Positions 11,201 to 19,566 of a stretch of DNA of 23,564 nucleotides are shown one piece after another. The notes beneath the pieces were generated by a model, which searched no databases, was not told the origin of the DNA, and saw nothing but the letters and a program-made list of their open reading frames with translations. The stretch comes from Halocafeteria seosinensis (taxonomy: Eukaryota > Sar > Bigyra > Bicosoecida): positions 1 through 23,564 of the forward strand of contig LVLI01000164.1 in the NCBI GenBank assembly GCA_001687465.1. The letters are read 5' to 3'. Made by a program: the position numbers and the translations under genes. Each line of letters opens with the position of its first letter. The first letter of the stretch is position 1.

Positions 11201-13770
11201 CCGGGGGTGTACACGATTTTGAATTAGGCAAGCAGGGCTACGAGTCTTCCATGTTTCGGCTTGAACGAGGTATGTTACTAGCTGACGAGGCGTTAACGTT
11301 AACGAATGATAGCTTGAAGGGATTCAATGAATCCGATCCATCAAGATTGGACGGTACGTTTTTAGCTAAACACTTTGGGAAAGGGGGATCTAAACAAGAG
11401 AATGTAATATCCTTAAACAAAGGAAAACACTCCGCTTCAGGGGCATGTGGGCTCTCGGTATTATGTACCCGCGAGTTGCCTGCATCATTCGCGAAATATT
11501 TTGACCCGCTGCTTCCAAACCAGTTACTCAAACTACTCGTGGCTCACACATGTTTCGCGAGGAAGTATCAACTCGACTGCCAGGTTGGATTTGTAGATGA
11601 TTCAATCGCCTCAGCCCTGAAAGAGCACCACGATCACATCGATGCTTCGGAACACGGCTGGCACCATGGCTTTATGTGCCAGGCGTTACAGTTATTGGGG
11701 GTCATTTGTCTTAATAGATGCGGCGCGGAGTGTTCGGAAGGATACGGAGGAGGACCACCACGGGAGAGTTTGCTCCCAGAAGCCACAGCTTTTCTCAAGA
11801 AAGCGGCAGGTGCTCTGAGTGCCAGTCATATATGTTGGAGTGTGCGGTATGCTACCTTGCCTATTCTTGAAGATGGAGACGCGGATGAACTTCCTTGCGA
11901 TGATCACTCGGCATATAGGCTACATTCAGTTAGTACTCTTGCCTCGATTGCGCTTAAGGAGTTGGCAGGACATCAGTGGAGCTTGCCAGACGATGAACTA
12001 CCCGAATATGAAGAAGAGGAACCACTGTCTCCGGTGAATCACTCAGCCGTCCATGAAGTCGGGAACCAGATGAAGGAGGAGTCTGGCGAAGAAGTGATTG
12101 TTGAAGACGATGCAGAAGGGGAATCGCGGCAGTCAGGAAGCCATGAATCTCTAGAAAGCAGTCTTTTCGCCAAACGGATCGAAGAAATCTTGAGCAAAGG
12201 AAAGATTAAGACTCGTCTTGTGCACGATGTTGTGAATCGAGTTCCTGCGTCCTTGTTGTATCACCTTTTCGTATTATGTTGTACGAACGAAGACTACGGC
12301 ACTATGATACTGCTATCAGAAGAATTATTCAATCGATATCGCACAGCGATACCACCACCGGAAGTTTACACAGCCTCCGTGATTTCGCTTTGCCTAATTG
12401 CTGAGTACCGAAACAAGAAGAACCGAAAGGTGTACCCTAGGCAGTCTTTGATATCATGTTTGGAAACGGCAGCCTCGCGCCTTAGCACAGGGTTAGATTC
12501 TTATCCGAGGAATGAGCTGCTCTTGTGGACACAGTCCATTATATTGCAAGTTTGCTCGAGTCACGATGTCTCTTTAGACTCGTTGCGCGGTAACTCCTCT
12601 GACGAGGATTCAACGTCCTCCAAAGAGAGTACTGAAAGAGGAGCAGATACCATGGTGAGGAAATATGACATATTAGCGGCTGTATCATTGAAACGCGCAG
12701 CTGAGGTTGCACACAATACTGCCGTTAAGGTGATGCATGGACGCACCATTGAACGCTTGGGGAGTTATCGCCGGCAGCTAAACGCGACCGAGCTCTCTCC
12801 GGATAGTTTGGCCAAATACACTACTCGCTCAGCTGCATCGGTGCACCCTCCTGCGGAAACTCTTCGGGCTGTTACACTGTGGTGTAGCTTTGCACGTTGT
12901 GCAGCTTCTAGTGGTGATCGCACATCTGCGTTTATTGCTGCGTCGAATGCTGAATATTTGGTGGAACTGTGGAATCTGCATACACCATATTCTTCATGTA
13001 ATGTATTAATAGGGCATCTACTGTCTGCAGTCGGGGCAATCTACGAGTGCGCATCTGATCTACTGAATGCCCAAACCTACTACGCCCACTTAGAGGGTTT
13101 GGACTATCAAGGGAGCTTGACTCCTATCCTTCGTAACATCGGTATCGGACTTCATCGCCTAGCAATGTCCTGGGAAGAACGAAAGCAACAGCAGCTGTCG
13201 ACATCCCGGGAATCTGACAGCGCTTTGGATGTAACTCGTCTTCATATGCGACTTGATTCGTACAAAGTTAGATTGCAATCTTTGCTGCGCCGGTATCCCT
13301 GGTGTTGGCAGGCTTGGATGTTGTACAGTGCTGCTTTGATGCAGTCGGGTGATCATTCCTCGGGAGTGGAAGCTTCGTTGGAAGCATTGCAGCGATTGGA
13401 CCGTGATTGTTCTCTCGGCCGTGGCGGTATGATGTCTTTTCCAGCGGCCACAGATGACCACAATAAGAGAGACGGATTAGACTGTACCGATGGTCCCAAG
13501 AAGACTAGTCATCGACATCGTCCTTCCAGTGAGAATCAGGATCAGTCGAGTCCACACCAACAAGTAGAGGATGATGTAGCTCAACAGGGAGATGTGCCTC
13601 CCTGGAACATTTCTAGCGTAGGTTGGAGTCAAGTACGCGGTATCCATTTAGCTTCCATGTTGCCTCTTACCTTGCATCGTCCACTCTCTGCTGGCCCCGC
13701 CACTTGTGGTGGCGGCGGGGGCACCGGTATCGTGGGCGATGGCGGTGGTTCTCCCTCGGAGCACCTGTAG
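8212..13770 (+). CDS. Large uncharacterised protein, probable helical-repeat (TPR-like) solenoid
   Basis: A single uninterrupted frame of 1852 residues; the ATG at 8212 is the first after an in-frame TAA at 8185. I do not recognise the protein. Residues 1-70 are Pro/Ser/Gly-rich and probably disordered. Residues ~78-115 form a short amphipathic helical hairpin (FRAGGRYEDANKAFKTIL). Charged low-complexity inserts occur at ~275-330, ~400-460 and ~1265-1315 (the last strongly acidic). The rest is helix-rich. Near the C terminus, residues ~1560-1745 look TPR-like (SGDRTSAFIAASNAEYLVEL; WQAWMLYSAALMQSGDHSSG). The extreme C terminus is Gly-rich (around 1830-1845). No signal peptide, clear membrane span or catalytic motif was seen. 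A scaffold or adaptor role is inferred only from the solenoid character. A TTC7/NPG-type TPR protein was considered but cannot be supported by eye. Confidence 0.85.
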   Translation: MSEDVKGGARIPSDSWSGGPLSPASRDTEAFSAAAGTYTQSAQPPPAPRQHSTSREAHYGREGATGIHDNMGMVVEMDELRRYQSQLDGFRAGGRYEDANKAFKTILKRLGGDRAEKHDVDDNIFDRLARLIGRRQSSKERSDIEFSLDTTAVVSKFSRIDPVSHEGGEDASAIPLHEARRRNKSRSHERSGSGPSVVYLSGEEIELLTYLQIVQAELEWRRKERKSFALHLLSAVINCTYNMTLRTDASVLATEILLSPYFEDLVLTINLQNLSEKNFADKPQNPEENHGDKQTNKQKDDGAATGSENVPAGTHKRRTSSDDSQTQNSVIQYSVRLLSSHHLQDLRILKENERGSRSVFGGAGNDKTTASLEIVRTLLQSFAHLGKCFTSENASNFEEDAAAAVSDQMSLGTVDTDSGNIERMTSATLSRSNVSTHKRARSKSHVEKSQTRPLPDSTQRSEYNSRSVEIQSSCSKMIHTLLRLCLNSIPYFDVDKDSSVLVQTSFRCLLHIRLHVLFGMLTELAQSPMLAIGHYLASWKLVLGASSQRTFNYDAGLSTWQEGVRNYESLLNGTYTNAQSDRAEDQAEFRRLLFSFVRGVDMVALLAYQSCKYYESSVKIELQELADSTYPYTYREDGVDLSKDYLNNVLSGTIDRFRSSSAMHNQSNWISIGGTASILPPVFFAEQATQSLSRSVCAAVTTSLMRAQSLFLATGLPMCALHVGLGMLHGESGLSSAPPLNMLRLEGLRSVSSRGFQKSSKSNRNSNGDDYVLWGLLSLLARSQVHMAVHITWLALNASPATAASDIQLVLPWAATHYVHDYLHSPETLNYPFGWEKTPPEENVLVFVDDTSSKVSGSTSKQSAVKFRREFISELHSYPIWRWGSNFIIDNFLALSYCRLEGDTGNLDLCSLTELLGGSTPVHFSYEAPANFQPDSLDSSFIQGLVLTSAQITFESAMVLIQNSDWNSKFWAAAAVGDLLSPGRDSLNRSEVGNLLPGGVHDFELGKQGYESSMFRLERGMLLADEALTLTNDSLKGFNESDPSRLDGTFLAKHFGKGGSKQENVISLNKGKHSASGACGLSVLCTRELPASFAKYFDPLLPNQLLKLLVAHTCFARKYQLDCQVGFVDDSIASALKEHHDHIDASEHGWHHGFMCQALQLLGVICLNRCGAECSEGYGGGPPRESLLPEATAFLKKAAGALSASHICWSVRYATLPILEDGDADELPCDDHSAYRLHSVSTLASIALKELAGHQWSLPDDELPEYEEEEPLSPVNHSAVHEVGNQMKEESGEEVIVEDDAEGESRQSGSHESLESSLFAKRIEEILSKGKIKTRLVHDVVNRVPASLLYHLFVLCCTNEDYGTMILLSEELFNRYRTAIPPPEVYTASVISLCLIAEYRNKKNRKVYPRQSLISCLETAASRLSTGLDSYPRNELLLWTQSIILQVCSSHDVSLDSLRGNSSDEDSTSSKESTERGADTMVRKYDILAAVSLKRAAEVAHNTAVKVMHGRTIERLGSYRRQLNATELSPDSLAKYTTRSAASVHPPAETLRAVTLWCSFARCAASSGDRTSAFIAASNAEYLVELWNLHTPYSSCNVLIGHLLSAVGAIYECASDLLNAQTYYAHLEGLDYQGSLTPILRNIGIGLHRLAMSWEERKQQQLSTSRESDSALDVTRLHMRLDSYKVRLQSLLRRYPWCWQAWMLYSAALMQSGDHSSGVEASLEALQRLDRDCSLGRGGMMSFPAATDDHNKRDGLDCTDGPKKTSHRHRPSSENQDQSSPHQQVEDDVAQQGDVPPWNISSVGWSQVRGIHLASMLPLTLHRPLSAGPATCGGGGGTGIVGDGGGSPSEHL

Positions 13771-13862
13771 AGCCTCGGTATTGTTGTGAAGCTAGCCTAA
13801 AACCTCCAATAATTAACAATAACGACGAAAAACGCCGTTGAACCATCTCTCTCGTATAGGCA
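13771..13862 (+). other. 92-bp tandem intergenic gap
   Basis: It separates the TAG of the 1852-residue gene from the ATG of the ALG9-like gene on the same strand. Both the terminator region of the first gene and the 5' leader of the second must lie here or overlap coding sequence. It is A-rich in the middle (AATTAACAATAACGACGAAA). An in-frame TAG at 13857-13859 fixes the downstream start. Confidence 0.6.
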
Positions 13863-15866
13863 ATGGGTGAACAAACATTGCATCAACGGCGGCGGTCTGG
13901 CCGCCGCCCTCACGAGGACAACACGAGTGCTAATGAAGGTCCTCCTGCTCCAAAGGAGGAGGAGAAGCACGATGAATCTGAGGATGATATGTGGTGTCCT
14001 TCATTTCATACAGCGTTGAAATTGAGTTTTGCCGTGCGTTGTGTGGGCGCCCTTTGGTCGATTCTTATGGATTGCGATGAGACTTTCAATTTCTGGGAAC
14101 CTGTTCATTTCCTCGCCTACGGACACGGCTGGCAGACGTGGGAATACAGTCCCCTCTTCGCGTTGCGCTCGTATGCTTACTTGATGCCGCATTTAGCCTG
14201 TATATGGATTTCGGGACGTCTGTGGGGGGCCGGTAAGCTTAAAGTTTTCTACTCGGCTCGAGTTCTTCTAGGGTTGACCTCGGCGTGGTGTGAAGCCTAC
14301 CTCTACGAGGGCATAGTCCGGCGGTTCGGACGCCGGGTAGGACTTCTTTTTTTTGTTTTTCTGATGGCCAGTGCTGGAATGTACCATTCCAGTGTAGCCT
14401 TTGTGCCGTCGACGACGGCCATGTACGGCATGATGCTCTTTTTCGGAGCACTTTGTCGGGAAGAACACACCAAAGCCTTTGGAATCGCTTGCGCGGTGGT
14501 TTGGATTACGTGGCCGTTTGCGGGACTTATTTTCGTAATTCCTGGAATTTACATGTTATGGGCTCAAAGTGAGCAGAAGATTAACAATTTGCCGTCAGTA
14601 GTCGTGAAATCGGGTGTAACAATTGTTTTGACGTCAGCAGCGTGTTTGGGGGTTTCCGCATACTTTGACTGGAAGTACTATGGCAAGCCTTGTATCGCTG
14701 TGTGGAACATCATTCGATACAATGTGCTGGAGTCCGATAGCGAAGCGGGATCAGAACTGTACGGCGTGGAAGAAGCAACTTTTTATCTCAAAAACTTGTT
14801 CCTGAATTTCATGTGCTTACCTCTGGCCATTTTCGGAGTGGTTTTAACTCCTCTGTTGTCCTTCCAACAGAAGCTGGACGCAGCGTTGGCTCGGACACTT
14901 GTTTGTACTCTGATTCTATGGGTGGGATTTATGTCGACCCGCCCGCACAAAGAGGAGCGTTTCATGTTTCCTATTTACCCTCTGCTCGCCTTTGCTGCCG
15001 CAATTGGGTTGGAAGCCGTTGGCAACTTTGTCCAATATATTTCTGGTTCGTCTCGTCTTAAGCGCTTTATAGTTGTGTGTGCTCTCCTAGGTCATGCAAT
15101 TTCAGGAAGCAGTCGGATTGCTGGTTTACGTCTGCATTATGGTGCTCCATTGGCTGCTTGGGAAGAACTCTTCCGAGTCTCGCAAGGAGAGAAAGCACCT
15201 GAAGGTGCATTGAGCCCTACCGGAGCCGACAGACTCCTTGCAACGTGGGGAACTAAGCCTTCGAACACCGGAATGCGAGTTTGTGCTGGCAAAGAATGGT
15301 ACAGATTCCCTGCATCGTTTTTCCTCCCGGATCAAGTATCTCCTTGGATCTACGATCAGAATGCGACGGTAGTGAAAAATCCCGTACGATCAGGCAGACT
15401 CGAACTACGCTTCGTGAGATCGGGATTCAGAGGGGAACTACCCCAAGAATTTGATGAAGAAAACGGAACGCAAGGAAACAACGACGGGTTCAACATGTAC
15501 AATCGCGAAGAGACGAAAGGACGATACGTGTTACTGGAAGACTGTGATGCAATTGTTGACTTCAAGATGCCAGATCAACATTATACAGCAGGAAGGCGCT
15601 TTGGTGACTTAAATGAGCATCCGGAACCAGGTGCTCTTGAGCCATGGTTTACAGGACTAGTCAAATACGACAACGGTACAATGATGAACGAGGAATGGGT
15701 GTCCATTTATCGCTCACAGTTTCTAAGCCCAGATGAGACGCCGATACTTCATCGTACCTTTTATATACCCATATACTCACGGGATAAAAAGGTTTTCGGG
15801 TGGTACCACGTACTGCTAAGGCGGACGTTAGCTAGACTTCTCATGCCCTCGTTGTTTGCAGAGTAA
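13863..15866 (+). CDS. ALG9: ALG9-type alpha-1,2-mannosyltransferase (GT22)
   Basis: A 667-residue protein in one exon; an in-frame TAG two codons upstream makes the ATG at 13863 the only start in frame. ALG9 acts in the ER membrane, adding alpha-1,2 mannoses from dolichol-phosphate-mannose to the growing lipid-linked oligosaccharide for N-glycosylation. The family signature is clear: DCDETFNFWEP (70-80), WQTWEYSPLFALRSYAYL (~90-107), a hydrophobic polytopic middle (~110-420) with FVPSTTAMYGMMLF, and HKEERFMFPIYP (~361-372). Residues 1-45 are hydrophilic and acidic, without a signal peptide. The C-terminal ~230 residues form a probable luminal domain. Length is slightly above the ~600 usual in the family. 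A GPI or ALG12-type GT22 enzyme is the alternative, but the DETFNFWEP plus WEYSP combination fits ALG9 best. Confidence 0.93.
   Translation: MGEQTLHQRRRSGRRPHEDNTSANEGPPAPKEEEKHDESEDDMWCPSFHTALKLSFAVRCVGALWSILMDCDETFNFWEPVHFLAYGHGWQTWEYSPLFALRSYAYLMPHLACIWISGRLWGAGKLKVFYSARVLLGLTSAWCEAYLYEGIVRRFGRRVGLLFFVFLMASAGMYHSSVAFVPSTTAMYGMMLFFGALCREEHTKAFGIACAVVWITWPFAGLIFVIPGIYMLWAQSEQKINNLPSVVVKSGVTIVLTSAACLGVSAYFDWKYYGKPCIAVWNIIRYNVLESDSEAGSELYGVEEATFYLKNLFLNFMCLPLAIFGVVLTPLLSFQQKLDAALARTLVCTLILWVGFMSTRPHKEERFMFPIYPLLAFAAAIGLEAVGNFVQYISGSSRLKRFIVVCALLGHAISGSSRIAGLRLHYGAPLAAWEELFRVSQGEKAPEGALSPTGADRLLATWGTKPSNTGMRVCAGKEWYRFPASFFLPDQVSPWIYDQNATVVKNPVRSGRLELRFVRSGFRGELPQEFDEENGTQGNNDGFNMYNREETKGRYVLLEDCDAIVDFKMPDQHYTAGRRFGDLNEHPEPGALEPWFTGLVKYDNGTMMNEEWVSIYRSQFLSPDETPILHRTFYIPIYSRDKKVFGWYHVLLRRTLARLLMPSLFAE
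13888..13908 (+). other. GC hairpin just inside the ALG9 coding region
   Basis: GGCGGCGG (13888-13895), loop TCTGG, CCGCCGCC (13901-13908): a perfect 8-bp all-GC stem beginning 26 nt downstream of the A of the start codon. It encodes part of an Arg-rich stretch. A stable stem at this distance could pause a scanning ribosome near the AUG; that role is inferred. Confidence 0.5.
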
Positions 15867-15882
15867 TAACGGCACTGGCGGT
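15867..15882. terminator. 16-bp convergent gap between ALG9 and DHFR-TS
   Basis: The TAA of the ALG9-like gene ends at 15866 and the complement of the DHFR-TS TAA begins at 15883. Sixteen bases cannot hold two separate 3' UTRs, so each transcript must end inside the other gene's sequence. No poly(A) signal could be assigned. Confidence 0.55.
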
Positions 15883-18033
<2,151 letters not shown>

Positions 18034-18561
18034 GATTTTCGTTTTCTTATATCACTTATGCAACTATTGAAACAAGAATCAAGACAATCCGACACTCATG
18101 GAATGAGAAACAAGCGAAAAACTTCACCGATTGTTTTTGAACTGAAATCTGGATTTGAATTGTAAAATTCAAATGATTTGAAAGATTTCCCCTTAAGAAT
18201 TCACCTCCAACTAACAGTTGCCAAGTACAAATGTACCCAGTGGTGAATTATTGTACAAGCAGTGGTAAATCAAGTGGTAAAATGAATTATGTCTGATAAG
18301 GCAAACTTATATGGCTCTTCCAGAGTGACGATTTAGGTTCTGATGTGTTATTACATCTGGTGTCTCGCAACTACGTCCATCTGTAGGAGGATGCATGTGA
18401 AGGCATAATCTGCAAGTCAGTTGCCTACCCAACAAAATCAGTCAACACAAGTCAAACGAATCTGCAATCTGGTACTGAATATCGCCAAGATGTGGGAATG
18501 TTAGGAGGACCATATGTGCAAAACGTCGATACACAATCGTAAGCTCCCAACCACTGCCATT
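18034..18561. other. Intergenic region between DHFR-TS and the 204-residue gene
   Basis: Both flanking genes are on the minus strand, so this holds the DHFR-TS promoter (right of 18033) and the 3' end of the 204-residue gene. It is AT-rich and has no convincing open frame. A perfect 9-bp inverted repeat lies at 18153-18174. A GTGGTAAA-type word recurs at about 18240-18285. Confidence 0.45.
18153..18174. repeat. Perfect 9-bp inverted repeat upstream of DHFR-TS
   Basis: ATTTGAATT (18153-18161), spacer GTAA, AATTCAAAT (18166-18174). It sits about 120 bp upstream of the DHFR-TS start codon on the minus strand. It could be a dimeric-factor site or simply an AT-rich chance palindrome. Confidence 0.4.
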
Positions 18562-19176
18562 TCATCTAAAACTGCAGGGAGTATCGTCATCATAGATACT
18601 CGCATGCACCATTTTTTCCATTTCCAGATCCTGGGAGAAATGTATCATGGACATCATGTAAGCATCAGCCAGAGCATTTGAGAACGTGGAGAATTGCCAT
18701 CCATCGCTATTGGGTTCTCCGTGTTCAATTGAATCCTCGAGTCTCTCAGCATACTTCTTCCAATTTCTCATAAAATTTTTATTCTCCTTTGCAAGCCTAG
18801 TTGGGATACTGTTCGAAGTAGGTTCGACCTTCATTTCTCCAATTCTACCCTTCTTCGTCCCGCCCACGAATTCAATGACATGGAGGAATCGTCCGGATGT
18901 TTCAAAATATACCCGCGGGTATGGTTTGCCAGATATGGAAGTTATTGAATAAGAAATGGCCCGTAGCCATTCCATCATTTTGTGTCCCAAGTGGTCACAG
19001 AGTACAGTACCATCAACCATTTCTGTCCATTCCTCTAACGTCCTTGGCACATGGGTAAAACTCCATCCAGCATACGATTCACAATGAGCCTTATCCTCAG
19101 GTGACCAACGTGATATATCAAGGGTGGCCATCTTTGCCGGAGCATTCAGCAGGACCACATGCGACGGATCGCTCAT
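18562..19176 (-). CDS. Uncharacterised 204-residue protein
   Basis: An intact single-exon frame; an in-frame TAA lies a few codons upstream, so the ATG at 19176 is the first possible start. I do not recognise the family. The protein is soluble in character and mixed alpha/beta, with many Trp, Met and His residues. It has a plausible beta section around residues 72-120 (YPRVYFETSGRFLHVIEFVG) followed by a helical section (KENKNFMRNWKKYAERLEDS) and a C-terminal helix rich in Met and acidic residues. No signal peptide, membrane span or catalytic motif was found. It lies between DHFR-TS and the CDK-like gene on the same strand. A CRE-like palindrome is located ~45-60 bp upstream of the start. Length, upstream stop and protein-like composition support a real gene, but orthologues are needed to confirm it. 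Confidence 0.7.
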   Translation of the reverse strand: MSDPSHVVLLNAPAKMATLDISRWSPEDKAHCESYAGWSFTHVPRTLEEWTEMVDGTVLCDHLGHKMMEWLRAISYSITSISGKPYPRVYFETSGRFLHVIEFVGGTKKGRIGEMKVEPTSNSIPTRLAKENKNFMRNWKKYAERLEDSIEHGEPNSDGWQFSTFSNALADAYMMSMIHFSQDLEMEKMVHASIYDDDTPCSFR

Positions 19177-19566
19177 CCTTGTCGATTACTTTCTTAAAGT
19201 CAGTTGGGTACCCTACTGAAGTCAGCTGGCTGACGTCTACGGTATAAAGTGTATACACATACAGGAACGGATATAAGTTACCATGTCAAACCCACCATTA
19301 CGATGTGTAAAACGCAAACAAGCTTAATTGTTCCGAGAGTATTCTCCATTTTGCTTAATGCTCCAGAAACCTCCAAGAAAGTCTTCACTTCGAAGTCGCT
19401 TCAAGTGCGTCTTCTCTGAAGTTCAACAGGCGTTTCCAAACTTTCCAATAGTTCGGTCGGGGTCATGATTGCAAGCAACTGGCATATTCCAGTAGCCATT
19501 TTTCCTTCTATCATGAAAATACAGTAGACGCTTTCGGCGAATATTTCCGATATAAACTTCTGCAGT
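19177..19566. promoter_or_regulatory. Promoter region of the 204-residue gene / 3' flank of the CDK-like gene
   Basis: This 390-bp non-coding stretch lies between two minus-strand genes. Near the 204-residue gene it contains GTCAGCTGGCTGAC (19221-19234) overlapping TGACGTC (19231-19237), with a TATA-like TTTATA further upstream on the minus strand (about 19242-19247). The rest shows no open frame or repeat of note. Confidence 0.45.
19221..19237 (-). promoter_or_regulatory. Inverted repeat overlapping a CRE-type TGACGTC site
   Basis: GTCAGC-TG-GCTGAC is a perfect 6-bp inverted repeat, and its right arm runs into TGACGTC, the core bound by many bZIP/CREB-type factors. On the minus strand it lies ~45-60 bp upstream of the ATG at 19176. 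Function is inferred from position and known motif only. Confidence 0.4.

Noticed and set aside
13700-13755. GC-rich inverted repeat at the end of the 1852-residue gene as a terminator
   Set aside because: It lies within the coding frame of the Gly-rich tail and results from GGN codon repetition.
8212-13770. Assignment as TTC7/NPG-type TPR protein
   Set aside because: Only general TPR-like helix patterns are visible; no diagnostic motif could be matched by eye.
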